A stretch of 64,000 bases of DNA from Monosporascus cannonballus. Its lineage: Eukaryota > Ascomycota > Sordariomycetes > Xylariales. Shown piece by piece: positions 10,242 to 22,303 of the stretch. A program made the translations under genes and the position numbers. The notes beneath the pieces were generated by a model. The model made no database searches. It was given only the letters and a program-made list of their open reading frames with translations, and was not told the origin of the DNA. The DNA is taken from contig QJNS01000699.1 of assembly GCA_004154925.1 (NCBI GenBank), positions 1 through 64,000 of the forward strand, in the 5' to 3' direction. Within the stretch, counting starts at the first letter, position 1; the number at the start of each line of letters is the position of its first letter.

Positions 10242-10789
10242 GAAACTGAAAAAGAGGAGAGGCCCAATTTTCATTAAGTCCCAAAGTTATCCAAAACCCT
10301 GTTGCAGTACAAGCGCAGGTAAATTATTGGATCTGCAATATCAAAGACGTTGTTTCGGTGGTTTTCAAGAAGGGCACTAATATTGCGTTTGCTGGAAGGG
10401 AGTCGGTTATAAGGGGGATCTGATACCAATTGCAAGCCTATTCGTTCGGATACAGAGCATGTAACTTTTTATCAAGCTATATTCTCAGTGGAGGTTGATA
10501 CAAGCGGAAGGCATGACGATAGATGCAATAGGTGGTCGAAGTTGCATAAATATTTCGACAACTATGCGTGCAAGCCGCCTTACATAAGACGATATCGGGC
10601 CCAGAATTGGTCAATACCTAGAGGTCCTGATAGCGATGTAGTGCCACCCACAACCAACGGACGGGGTACCCGCTGTGAGTGTAACTTGCCTTGCCGCAAT
10701 CAGGACCCCCAGTTTGGAGGTAATAGCTGTGCCTGTGGCGTAGTAGGCGCAGCCATAACTCTAGCTTTTACTTAAGAAGTACTTGCCAG
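10242..10789. other. Transition zone at the edge of the gene-rich block
   Basis: This is the 3' flank of the preceding gene. An open frame at 10488-10775 ends in a short Cys-containing tail, but it has no family features or clear gene structure. Composition is still normal here and turns sharply AT-rich at about 10,790. Confidence 0.5.
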
Positions 10790-11506
10790 GAGTTTAATAT
10801 ATTAATTAAATCACTTTGAAAAGTTATAAAAACAAATCCAATGAAATCTTTAAAATTGAACTTTAGGGTATATTATATTTTTTTTTAAAAAATATTTCGA
10901 TTCAATTAAATATTTTCGAATTATTTACTTAAATATTATATAAAATATACAAAATATATGTGAGTTTAAGCTATATATTTCAGGCTAAACTACATATATT
11001 AGAAAATTATTATACGACATAGTCATCCTTGCCATTACCAGACGTACCTAGTTACCTTTATTGGTCAGATCTCACGATCCTCCTGCAAATATAAACCGTA
11101 CGACTAGGTTTAACAGTTGGTTAACTAGACCAGCTGTCGTGCCTACCGCTTTTTAGATCGGAGTGTAGGTATGAGGCTTAGAGGGATCGTGCGCTCGGAT
11201 GCTCTCACACTTGTATACCGTTGACTGTAAGGCTTGGTTGACGCATGCCATATTCAAGGGGATAATATGCACGTGTTACTGGTTGGTGCAATAGGGCGAG
11301 GCTGTGCGGTTGAAGCGTGTACGACTAGGCGAAAGATCGCCCAGGGAAAGTCGCGGGGGAGGTGATCATGCACGCGTAGTTAACTGCATGAAATTTGAAG
11401 TGCGGACACCTTAGAACCTGGGATGCGCTAGCCTCAGTCCGCTCTTCGGGGTCTTAACGATCTTTTGTAAGACCCTGGTGATATGAAGTTTTAGCGAGGC
11501 TCTGTC
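10790..11506. other. AT-rich boundary followed by a short low-AT segment
   Basis: 10,790-11,030 is AT-rich and shares a motif near 10,985-11,020 with other AT-rich parts of the window. 11,030-11,506 has near-normal composition and includes an LTR-tail fragment. No gene is recognised. The last five bases, CTGTC, are the left target-site copy of element 1. Confidence 0.6.
11073..11141 (+). repeat. LTR 3'-tail fragment (solo or truncated LTR)
   Basis: The stretch with ATATAAACCGTACGACTAGG and then TTTAACAGTTGGTTAACTAG matches the conserved tail of the LTRs of elements 1-3. The rest of an LTR is not evident upstream, so this is a truncated or highly diverged copy. Confidence 0.6.
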
Positions 11507-11973
11507 TGTTATGGCTTAGCAGCCTTGGCTTCTCCAAACGGTCGGGGAGCTTAGGAGCTCAGGCCCCCGACCATGCCAAGAGGGTCACGTGACTGGCTCA
11601 AAGAGACTTAATGTACTTAATTGGTGTTGTAAGGACTTGGCGCCTTGAACCAGTTGAGCCAGGAGATGGGCTTAAGGGGGCTTAAAGGCATTTAAGGGGG
11701 ATAATTTATTAAAGGATGTTTTGAGCTAGTTTAAGTAACTTGAGCCAAGATAAGGATATATACGTTTATTATTTTTATAGCCTGGATAATTTTAGCTTGT
11801 AATATTTATTAATATTAATTATTTATAATTAATAATTCGTTACCTAAGATACCTTTGGTATTACGAAACGTAATATTTATTATATTTATTACTTAAATTC
11901 TTACGATATTCCTGTTAATATAAACCCGTACGACTTAAGGTTTAATAATTAGTTAAATCGTTTAGCCGTTATA
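11507..11973 (+). repeat. Element 1 5' LTR
   Basis: 467 bp, beginning TGTTATGGCTTAGCAGCC and ending CCGTTATA, where the 3' copy has CCGTCACA. Its first ~210 bp are less RIP-altered than the rest and carry GTCACGTGAC and repeated TTAAGGGGG motifs. The second part is AT-rich. Confidence 0.93.
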
Positions 11974-11999
11974 CGTTATAAGTTCTTATTTAATAATAC

Positions 12000-14900
12000 C
12001 GTTAAACTCTGAGCAATATCGCCGATACCATATTTATTAGCAAGCAACCCGAATAGCCTATTTACCGGGTCCTTAAAGACCTTAATACCGGAATAAAATC
12101 CGAAAAGGAAAAAAAACAGCTTTGCCTTTTTCGAAAAAAAGTTTTTCGACGCCTAGATGCTATAAATAAACGTATTATTCAGCTTAAATAAGATAAAAAT
12201 AATTTTATTACGTTTCTTTAAGTTACCTATAAGAAACTTAAAGAAAAAGGAAAAGTTCCCGAAATTGGAAAACCCTTTCGGCCGAACCAGGTTATTTAGT
12301 TAAATTTTATTAAGGAATTAGGAAAAGTTTTTAAATCCTTTAAGCCAAAATCCTTTAATGGAATTTCCATTAAATTATAATTATTCTTAATTTAATGCCG
12401 AATATATTTTAAATATTTTTTTATTTAACTTATTACGTTTATTTTACGAATTAAATTTGCGGTTGGACGATTTACCGGAAATACGGTTATTTGGTTTAAG
12501 CCGGCTATAAAAGAATACGTTATTTTACTAATCGAAAAACGTAACCCGGAAATAATACGGGTATATAATGATTACGAATAATTCGAATAAACGTTAATAA
12601 AGGTTTTCGGAATAATAAACGAAAAAATAAAAACCGAAATATAAATTTAATAATTACGATAAAAAGGATTAATATCCAGTTACGGTAATATATTTATTTA
12701 GTTGGTATTTAAGTTAAATTAAGGATAAAAAGTATTAATAACCAAATTTTTTAACGGCTTAAAAAAAGAAATATAAGAAAAAATTTTTAAATTAAATTAA
12801 TTTAATTATTTATTAAATTATATTGTTATGGTAATTAAGATTAATAATCGATAATATACTTGGCGTATTAAAAGAACTAAAAGAAAAAATAATAATAAAT
12901 TCCGATATACGGTTAATATTAATGCTTTTCGGCGTAATAACATTTCCTATAGTATTAAACCGGGCCTTATGGAACTAGGAGTTATTTATAAAAAGGATTG
13001 GAATCAAATTAAGTGCTATAATTACGGAAAAAAAGGGCATAAGGCCTATAAATGCTTTTCGCCCAAAAAGTTACGAAAAAATAACTAGAAACCTATATCC
13101 GAGAAATAATTTAAAAGGAATTAAAAAAAAGAAGGTAAACTTATTAATATAATTCGACCTAAGTATATATTAAGCCTTCCGTAATAAGAAATGTAATAAG
13201 GGATACGAAAAGTTAAAAACCTGGTTTAATAAGTAATTAAAGAAAAACGGAGTATTTTTAAAGGATAATTAGAAAAATATTAGAGCTGGACGGAAAAAAT
13301 TTGTCCTAAAATCCTTAATCGATATGGCAAAATATATGCTATTTATTGTAAACGATAAAACTGCCTTGCCCATAAGGAATAAAAACGATATATCCATAGC
13401 AGAATTACCCGAATATATTATAAGGGATTCGATTTTCTTAATAAAATAAGAAATAATAAGAATAACGAATAATAATATCGACATTTTCGATTTATAACCC
13501 TTAAAAATGATTTTTTTTAATTGGCTGTAATAAAGAATTAGCTAAAAGGGAAATGGTATCTGTAGGAAAACCCTTTTTGTTATTATAAGTAATATAACCA
13601 CTAAATAAAAAAAAAGTTAATTTAACGTACGGTAAAAAAGTATTGCCAGAAAATTATTACGGATCTTTATTTCTAATTAGTATTTACCATAGATCCTGAT
13701 AAATAATAAGCCTTAAAAAAATTTTAATAATTTATACGAGATTTCCAGTAAGAAAGGGATAAAGCCTAATAAAAAGCCATACGCCATATTAAGAAATAAT
13801 TTACTTAATAAGGAAAGGAATTATAGCAGAATTAAAAATAATTAATACGGCTTAAAGGAATAGTACGCCGGCAAAAACGACAGATATAATAACTTAATGC
13901 GTTGTACCAAGAAATATAGACTAGGCTTAACGGATTTAAATAAAAATTAAAAAAAAAGGTTATCTGTAAAAAAGCCGCAGGATAACGAAACTTAGGGAAG
14001 TTAGGATAAATTCTTAAAAAGGGCTTTAAATGCGATAATAGGAGCCGTTAATAACCTTATTATCTTAGATATACAAATCGGAACGTATTGGTATACCGTA
14101 ATAGTGGACTGCGGAGCTATATACGGGAATTATATTGCACCGGACGTAATTAACGAATTTAGATTATTATGGAGATATAAGTTAAAACTTTATATAACGA
14201 CGAATGTTAAAGGTTAGGATTTTGCTTACGATAACAGAAAAATCCTATATGAAATTAATTATTTCGAGATTTTTATTTAAGGATAATATTAGATAGTTAA
14301 TTTCGACGTCGTTCCGTTTGGGAATTACGACATAATTTTAGGATTATCATAAATACGTTAGTACGGAATTTTGATTAACGGAAAAATTGGTTAAGTAAAA
14401 TTTTTTTTATTTTTTATTAATAAATAAAAAAAAGAAATAAAATTTTAATATTTGATCGAAAATAATAACGAATATAAGCATAAAAATATAATAAATATTT
14501 TATTACTTAAAGGGATAAAATATAAAAAAGAAAATAAGTATTAAAAAAAAATACGACGTATTATTATTATTATTAGAACAAAGTTAAGGTAATTAAATAA
14601 TAATTTAGAATAATAACTTTAAAAGTTAAAAAATTTAATTAATATATTATTATAATATTATAGATACAAATAACTTTTTAAAAGGGAACTTAATACGAAA
14701 TTACTAGAATATAGCGAATAAAATTATAAAATAATTTTTAAAAAAGGATTTTCGACGAAATTTTATCCTATTTATAACTTTAACGGAAACGAATTATACG
14801 CTTTTAAAAAATATTTGGAAAATCGGTTATAAAAAGGATAGATTTAACCCTTAAAATTACTAACAAAGTATTTAATATTTTTCGTACCAAAAAAAAATAA

Positions 14901-17330
14901 GAAATTACGATTTGTAATTAATTACCGATAGTTAAATAAAGTTATTATTAAGGATTAAATATTATTATTTCTGATTATAGAAATAAAAAACCGATTTTAC
15001 GGAGTTAAATAGTTTATAATATTCGATCTTAAGGATAAATATAATTTTATTAAAATTAAAAAAGGATACGAATAAAAAATAACTTTTAAAATAAAATACG
15101 GATTATTTAAGTATTTGGTTACGTTAATAAGATTTACGAACGTACCGGCAACCTTCTAACGAATAATAAATTATGTGCTACGGAAATACCTCGACGTTTT
15201 TGTTATGTGCTACCTCGACGATATTCTCATTTTTTCCGAGACGGAAAAGATATACGCAAAATACGTTTACCAAGTTTTTTAAGTTTTATAGGACGCCAAA
15301 TTATTAATTAACGCAAAAAAGAATTAGTTCCATAAACAGGAAATAAAATACTTAGGATATATTATTATTTTAAGACATATTAAGATAGATTTAAAGAAAA
15401 TTATTGTAATAATAAAATAATAAATGTTAACGATAATCAAAAAGGTATAAGTATTCCTTAAATTCGCCAATTATTATAGAAAATTTATTCGAAATTTTAA
15501 TAAAATAATTATACCCTTAATTAACCTTACCAAAAAGGAAAAAGAATTTAGATGGACGTTAAAAACAAAAAAGGTGTTTTAGGAAATTAAAGATATAATT
15601 ATTAATAAGCCAGTATTAATTATATACGATTTAGTACGCCCCGTCAAATTAAAAACCGATATTTCGGATTACGCGTTAAACGCCGTAATCGGATAACGGG
15701 ATAATTAAGGTAAATTATACCTTATTGTATTTTTTTTATATAAGTTAAAAAAAATTAAATTTAATTACGGCATTCCAGATAAAAAATTTATGGTTATTAT
15801 TATGGTATTTTGCGAATTTAAGTATTTCTTAAAAGGAAATTTGTACTAGGTTAAGGTTTATACGGATTATCAAAATTTTACCCGATTTATTACGACCAGA
15901 AAACTTATAGGACGATAATTACGATACGCGGAAAAGTTGGCGAACTTCGATTTCGTTATTATTTATAAGAAAAACGTAAAAAACGGCAGAGCGGACGCCT
16001 TAAACAAATAACCAGATTTCGAAAAAAAATTGGTTAAAATTAATTATATAATTTTCGATATTACCATAAAAGGATATTTACGTTTATAACAAATTATAAC
16101 GATTTAGGTAATACTTTTAAATATATATCAAAAAATCTAATAATATAATAACGGTCTCCCAAAAAACCAGAAAACAAATAAAGTATAAATTTTAGAGGAA
16201 TATCAAATGGATTTGGTACGAAACATATATAAATATTAATTATATAAATATTTAGGGATTTATAAAATCTTAAAACGATTTTAACGTATATATTTTTTTC
16301 TTAAAATAAAAACGATAATTTAAAAAGTACGATAATAATATAACTTTTGTAATAAGGCTAAGGCATAACGATATAAACCCTATAAAAAGTTATAACTATT
16401 ATTAATCTTAAAGAAACCATAGGATTTAATTATTATAGATTTTATTATTAAATTTCCTTTATCCGAAAACCTAATAACAAAAATATATTACGATAGTATT
16501 TTCGTTATCGTTAATCGATTTATAAAGTTTTTTTATTTTCTACTTTACCATAAAGATATTAACGCAAAATAAATAACGTATATCTTTTTTAAAAACATTT
16601 TTAATATATATAAATTATTAATAAAAATTATTTTAGATAAAAAATTAACTTTCGCGTTTAAATTTTAATAAGGCCTTATAATATAAATAAGCTTAAATTA
16701 TAAATTATTTAACGTATTTAAATCTTAAATAAATAAATAAACGGAATAATTAAACCAAATATTAAAAGTATACTTACGATATTATATTAATTACGAATAA
16801 AACGATTAGGTTAAAAAATTATTTATTATTTAATTAGCTTATAATATTAATTATTACGAAAGTATTAAAATAATATTATTTAACGCAAATTTCGATTTTA
16901 TTTTAAAAGTTTACAGAAAAATACGTAATAACGGTTTAATTAATATTAAAATAATTTTTACGACGGAATAATTACGACAGTTGCATTAAGAAATAAAAAC
17001 GGAATTAGAATTTGTACGGAATTAAATAAATAAATATTATAACGAAAAAAGGTTAAAAAAATTAACTTTCGAAAAAAGGGAAATAATTTATTTCGTTACC
17101 AAAAATATTTAAATAAAAAGATTTAGCAAAAAATTCGATTTTAAATATATCGGTCCATATAAAATTAATAAAAAAATCTTAGAAAATAATTATTAATTAG
17201 AATTTTTACCAAAAATCAAATTTTATTTAATTTTTCATATTTTTTTATTCGAATTAACAGCAAATACGATCAAGGTTTATATGGCATAAAACGATATGGA
17301 AGTAAAAAACGAATAAGTATACAAAATGGA
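12000..17330 (+). pseudogene. Element 1 gag-pol remnant
   Basis: A plus-strand polyprotein remnant readable despite many stops. The gag zinc knuckle at 13011-13058 reads KCYNYGKKGHKAYKCF, a CCHC box whose second Cys has become Tyr. The aspartic protease site at 14104-14125 reads VDCGAIY. Reverse transcriptase at about 15204-15240 reads CYLDDILIFSE with both catalytic Asp intact. RNase H begins near 15655 (KTDISDYALNAVIG) and includes VYTDYQNFTRF. The integrase core near 16435-16560 reads IIDFIIKFPLSE and DSIFVIVNRFIKFF, with the second motif's Asp changed to Asn. The substitutions are transition-type throughout. Confidence 0.88.
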
Positions 17331-17485
17331 AAAAATTTTCGATATGCGAAAATAAAACGGATTTACCCAGTACTTAATTAAATAAAAAAAGCACCCGAAT
17401 TCCGAAAATACCTAGGAACCTGCTAAGAATCTTATTGGCGCCTAATGCCTGTTAAAGAGCTTTTATTAATAATAATAAGCGCGTC

Positions 17486-17959
17486 CTAGTTAACGGTCGA
17501 CCAATTAATAGCCGGGATATCGGGCTAATCGGCCGCAACCTGCGTTAACGTAGCAATTATGACGGCAGCCTTTAACTATTCCTGTTTTTTCTTCAAACGC
17601 TTAAATTTTTCTATTACCTCTGTACCCTGAATACCGCGACAAAATATTTTAATTCCCCGCTGGCGAAAAAGTTTTTTTTGTTTTCGCAAATAATTTAAAC
17701 GGTTAAGCAATTTATTTATATACTGTTATAATTCGGATAAACACTAATAAACCTTAAGCAATTCTTTTTTAACAAAACGTTTTTGAAAATTTAGCCGATT
17801 TTTTTTAATTACCAACCGACGATATTCGATTTCGGAAGAACCAAAAAGATCATAAGGACCCCTGTAAGCCGTACAAAAAAAACATTTCCCTAAATTATGA
17901 TAAATTTTACAAATTTTGTTCGCAAACTTGTAGCGAAAACAAAAAATATTTAAAAACAT
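17486..17959 (-). pseudogene. Antisense ORF remnant in element 1 tail
   Basis: Opposite to gag-pol, between pol and the 3' LTR, a 157-codon minus-strand frame runs from ATG 17959 to TAG 17486. It has only four internal stops, each readable as a RIP-altered Gln or Trp codon. It starts with a Cys-containing part (GKCFFCTAYRGPYDLFGSSE) and continues with NRLNYLRKQKKLFRQRGIKI, a Lys/Glu-rich helical part, and ends INWSTVN. The same layout and a similar Leu/Lys/Glu-rich coiled-coil-like product occur in element 2. I recall similar short proteins widely predicted from fungal Gypsy tails; no function is known to me. Confidence 0.6.
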
Positions 17960-18137
17960 AATAAAACCGAAACGGTTAATACATTTTAAAAAAACAAAAA
18001 CGTTAATACGTTTACGAAACCAAAATTTTTTAATATAACTAAATATGTTAAATATGAAAAAGGAAAAATTACTTATTAAAGATAATAAACGGACGAATTA
18101 ATCTTTAGGGATAAAAATCCTAGAAAAGGAAAAATCG

Positions 18138-18604
18138 TATTATAGCTTAGCAACCTTAATTTTTCCAAACGGTTAGGGAGCTTAAGAGCTTAGGCCCCCA
18201 ACCATACCAAAAGGGTCACATAACTGGCTCAAAGAAACTCAATATACTTAATTAATATTATAAGGACTTAACGCCTTGAACCAGTTAAGCCAGAAGATAG
18301 GCTCAAGGGGGCTTAAGGGTACTCAAGGGGGACAACTTACCAAAAAATATTTTGAACCAATTTAAATAACTTAAGCCAAAATAAGGATATATACGCTTAT
18401 TATTTCCATAACCTAAATAACTTTAGTTTGTAATACTTATTAATATTAATCGTTTATAATTAATAATTTGTTACCCAAGATACCCTTGGTATTACGAAAC
18501 GTAACATTTACTATATCCATTGCTCAGACTTCCACGATATTCCTACTAATATAAACCCGTACGACTTAAGGTTTAATAGTTAGTTAAACCGCCTAGCCGT
18601 CACA
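18138..18604 (+). repeat. Element 1 3' LTR
   Basis: 467 bp, the same length as the 5' copy. It begins TATTATAGCTTAGCAACC (TG changed to TA) and ends CCGTCACA. Differences from the 5' LTR are almost all transitions, and the U3 half is more RIP-altered here than in the 5' copy. Confidence 0.93.
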
Positions 18605-19020
18605 CTGTCCTAGACCACCTCCGCGTGCCATGTGCCATATGTTATGCAAGGCCGGCTCTAGCAACAGAATAATTCCCATTACATAACCCGTATTTTACCA
18701 TATTAATTAACGAAAGAGAAATGCGTAGTGATAACTTACAATAAGTTGCGTCCTTAAAGGGGCGGCTCCCGACTTATTAGCAGCCATTTTCACAACATGT
18801 TACACAACGGCCGTTGGAGCAGATGAAGTAGCCACCTACGAAGCCGACAGGAATATGCTAAATATCAATGCAACTCTAAGCTTCTTATGCAATATCTATT
18901 GACATAGTCAGGTATCTTGCAGATCACTCTAGCATGATCCTCACCGCTTGTCGGCCCTTCCCGGCCCTCCTGTTACCTTTCAGCCTTGATTATTGCACGA
19001 CGAGTAGAGCCGAGATGCAT
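18605..19020. other. Low-AT segment right of element 1
   Basis: Near-normal composition. The first five bases (CTGTC) are the right target duplication of element 1. I see no coding or RNA features. Confidence 0.5.
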
Positions 19021-19392
19021 GCGGGTTCTAGCTCGGAGGGAGTAGAGAAAAGCTCCGGGGGAGTAGAACGAACGTGGCGCAGCAGCAAGCTTGGAGGGAG
19101 TAGAAAACGCCAAGCTTATTTTTTAAAAATTAATTCGATACGTCGCAATTGCTTAGCAAATGCAGTTTAAAAAATTACTATTAATTATATAACAATTGCG
19201 TAGTATATGCTTAGCAAATGTTTTTTTTTAAAAAAAATAATAAAATTTTCTTTATCAACTATGTAGCATTTGCTAAGCAAATGCTTCTGCTAGACATTAT
19301 AATTTTTCCGACGCTTGGGCCGTCTAATTTTAATAAAGATGTGGCTGAGCTCCCCCGGAGCTTTTCTCTACTCTCTCCGAGCTAGGACCCGC
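19021..19392. mobile_element. MITE-like element with 43-bp terminal inverted repeats
   Basis: The arms at 19021-19063 and 19350-19392 are inverted copies starting GCGGGTTCTAGCTCGGAGGG and differing at only two positions over 43 bp. The AT-rich interior of about 290 bp has no ORF. It contains three copies of a TTAGCAAATG motif, one as the near-perfect palindrome at 19266-19284 (GCATTTGCTAAGCAAATGC). No clear target duplication is visible, so the superfamily is unassigned. Confidence 0.7.
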
Positions 19393-19629
19393 GTTTCTAG
19401 AGACCGTGGCTTGTCAGAGCGTGACAATTTTATTTTTGGTTTTATTACTTCTTTTAGTTTTTACGAATTTTTCTACGAAATATTATTAAAATTTTATATA
19501 TTTTGCCTTGATATTAAACTTTGCTTTCCGCTTTATTCGAATATGTTTATCGTTAAATTTCCTAGAGTTATCCCAGTTTAAAGTATAAAGGTCAGAAATT
19601 CGAGGTGTGCAAATGGGGGGGTGTGCATT

Positions 19630-19772
19630 GGTACGTGCACCGCTCTACATGCTCAAGGGGCTCAAGCGGCTCAAACCCTTCAGTGCTTTAAGCCCTTTGA
19701 GCACATTCCTCGACTCAAGAGGGCTTAAGGTGCCAAGCCCCTTAATCACTTTGAGCCGGTCACGTGACCTTG
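19630..19772 (-). repeat. Fragment related to the U3 part of the element 1 LTR, reverse orientation
   Basis: Read on the minus strand it contains GTCACGTGACCGGCTCAAAG, then GGCACCTTAAGCCC and repeated GCTTAAG/TTGAGCC blocks. These resemble GTCACGTGACTGGCTCAAAG and the following part of the element 1 5' LTR. It is not RIP-saturated, so it may be an old solo LTR fragment or a related family. Confidence 0.45.
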
Positions 19773-20672
19773 GACCAGTGTTGGTTGCTTCTCGTCTGCA
19801 CCTCGGGCCGTCCTTGCATGAGCGAAGCTTGTTGCTTCACAACAGTAGGTAGCGTATACCTACCGAACAGGGCGTTCCATCGAATATAACCGGGATATGC
19901 TCGGATGAATGGATCTACCTTGGTAGGACGCAACCTTACAGTGTTGCAGTGGCCGCCTGTGCCACGCGCTCCTGCTTGCCTGGTCCCTCATTATAAGTCG
20001 TGTTGGGTGCGCAGATTGCAACTGCATCGCCATGCTGTTTATTTCGGGTACCGTGTAGCCACAGGATACACGGCTGCATCCGCGGTCCAATCTCGAACCG
20101 ATGTAGCCAAGTATCATCTCGTATCAAACTCGGTAGAATTACAATGTAGAGCACGGAGGAGAAAGTCCTTGCAGGTGACTGGCCAATCCTTGGTTTCGGA
20201 TACCGAACCCGTGCTGAACATATCTAGTAAGCTGCCTGAGCAACAGAGCCTTCTAGGTGCCCCTCAGCTACTACTGAACCCTGGCCTACCTGACTCCCAG
20301 CCTAATGTTTTTGAGTTTGGTGTGAGGTGAGTCTTGAGCTCCGAAAGAAAGCACGACGTCGGATGCCAGCCACGCCAAAAGAGCGTAGGAGCTTACGACG
20401 AGTATGTAGATGCGCTCGAAAACATGAATCTGGGGACATCTCCCAGTAATCATCAACTCCGTCGTCAAAAGGCGCCCAGCTTCCACAGCGTTCCAAAAGG
20501 GCAGTTTAGTTTCTTACTGAGGTAAGTGCTGCGTATGAACGCGACTCAGGCGAGCAAGATGCCGAGAGCTGTGGCAGCTTTATCTAAGGGTGCCTTTCAA
20601 GCTCTTTGAATTGTTGCTACATGAAGAGTATGTTATTGATTCGATACTTCGCCCAAGAAATTCAGTGGTAGA
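19773..20672. other. Low-AT segment without recognised gene
   Basis: Open frames of 60-140 codons exist on both strands and overlap each other, with no recognisable domains. The right part includes the 3' flank of the methyltransferase gene. Confidence 0.5.
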
Positions 20673-22303
20673 TCACTCGAAAACTGCGACGATGATACCC
20701 TGCCCGTCACCTGGCGGCTGATACATCCCTTCAACTGAGAGTCCAGCGGAGTGAAGAAGAGTACTCCGCTGGGTCTCCGTCCTCTCCATATCAGATGTGA
20801 GGATTAGCATCATGAGGTTCCATTCAGCAGGTAAAAGAGGGCATCCTGTATTGGGAAGAATAAAGTCATTGATGACCAGGTACGAATACCCCTTACTCAT
20901 GGAGGCTTTTACGTTCTTGAGAATCTGAAGACACTCCTCATCAGCATAATCGTGCATGATGAACTTCATGAAGTAGATCCGTGCGCCTTGAACTGATAGT
21001 TAGCAAGCACGATTGTTGAGTTTTTAAGTAGTCTTACCCTCGACAGGAGACTCTTTAAAGAAGTCAAACGCGCGCTTTTGGGCCTTGACCGATAGGAACG
21101 TGGCGTTGTCGAGGACCGGCTGCTGGTCCTGAAGGAAGAATGGCCCTTTTTCATCGGGAAACTGACCCAAGAATTCCATAAGGTCATGGCCTCGGCCTCC
21201 AGCGACGTCGACCAGCAGTGGATCCTTGTTGCCCTGACGTCCAGCCAGGAGCTTCTCCCTGACTGGAAACCAACTTACACATGATGGGCGACTACCCCGG
21301 TCACCTTCAAAAAACGTATTCGCATCATCCCAGCGCTCCTTGTTCTCGGGCTTAGTCAGCCACGGGAATGTCGGGAGATCGGTACGGAAAGCAACCTGGA
21401 AAAGCCCGCTCTTGGGATCAGTAGGGTTTTGGTAGAGAGTCTCCTTGAAATACTTCGGGCCTTCAGCGATCGCTGGCATTGACTGGTCGTATCTGCGAGT
21501 GCATCAGTGGGGGACGCCTAGATTGTGTTTGACATGGTTAACTCATACATGAACTTGATCATGCCCTGAGTCACTCGATTCTGCATGTGAATGATCCATT
21601 GGGTGGGCCCATATAGGCCATCACCCTTCTCGGCTATATAGTCGGAGGCAGTAAGGACTCGAAGAAGTCGTCCTGCCATTTCGTCAGCGCCAATCACAGT
21701 GCTTAGGGTACTTCGCAGATGACGTAGCCAGCTTGGGGGGGACATACTGATCAGAATCACGTCGGCGCCGTTGCTCTCGGCGATCTCTCCAGCTGAGGTG
21801 CTTTCTTTCTTCGAAAGCATGGAAAAAGCATTTAACTGCACGCAAGTTCGAATGGCCATCTGTCGTGGAATAGGGGTATCTATGTTAGTCATCAAGCTCC
21901 CAGCACCCCGGAAGAACCTTATTCCGGCGCGCCCACAGTATATAGAGAGCTTCCTAGCCACCGCTCCCTAGAGCTCAATTCTAGTCAGACAATTATCACT
22001 TCCCACACTTTATGTTACCTTATCTACCGATCAGCCTAACTGTCACACCATCCATATGGCCGGCCAGGTGGTATTAACCTTCGTAGATTAGGTCACTAGT
22101 ACAGCGTAAATGTATCGTACACTATAGGCAAACTTCATCAATCCATCTTCGGGTTTCTCGAGGGATCGAACGAGCTTTGTCGCTGCCTGCAACGCCTGTA
22201 CTCTGAATGACTCGGAAAGCGATGACCCAGAACCCCCGGATAGTGATCTAATTACAGTCGTAGCCGCCTCGAGGGCCTCCAGTCTCGTCGAATCCGGCAG
22301 CAT
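20673..22303 (-). CDS. SAM-dependent O-methyltransferase (fungal COMT-like)
   Basis: Five exons on the minus strand: 22303-22123, 21879-21748, 21672-21543, 21492-21038 and 20992-20673, giving 405 residues. Introns end ATAG, GGCAG, CGCAG and TCAG. The 75-nt intron 21673-21747 (GTATGT) is stop-free and in phase, so naive translation hides it; removing it restores GADVILIRRLLRVLTASDYI, the usual family sequence. The N-terminal dimerisation region includes MAIRTCVQLNAFSML. The Rossmann SAM site is LLVDVAGGRGHDL (about 240-252). The probable catalytic His is His-313 in FIMHDYADEE, followed by NLMMLILTSDMERTETQ and a hydrophobic C-terminus. Family members methylate hydroxyls of secondary metabolites; the substrate cannot be told. 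No synthase gene is nearby. It is apparently intact although flanked by RIP-destroyed repeats. The start (MLPDSTRLEALEAA) is the most plausible but less certain than the core. Confidence 0.88.

Larger units (their letters stand above)
11507..18604 (+). mobile_element. Element 1: full-length Ty3/Gypsy retrotransposon, RIP-inactivated
   Basis: This 7,098-bp element has two 467-bp LTRs and a perfect 5-bp target duplication (CTGTC at 11502-11506 and 18605-18609). Internal order is gag zinc knuckle, protease, reverse transcriptase, RNase H, integrase. That order is the Ty3/Gypsy arrangement and fixes the orientation as plus. A decayed antisense frame lies between pol and the 3' LTR. Every frame is full of stops explainable by C-to-T or G-to-A change, and remaining C is largely in CpG. 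Not capable of autonomous movement. Confidence 0.95.

Noticed and set aside
10488..10775. 95-codon frame with a Cys-containing C-terminal tail
   Set aside because: No secretion signal, no conserved Cys pattern and no exon structure that I can support.
13269..13484. Minus-strand frames inside elements 1, 2 and 3 (also 28133-28381 and 61450-61671)
   Set aside because: They occupy the same homologous gag/pol position in each element opposite a recognisable sense remnant and have no features of their own.
19905..20330. 141-codon plus-strand frame with an overlapping minus-strand frame
   Set aside because: Neither strand shows a domain; they look like chance frames in a low-AT segment.
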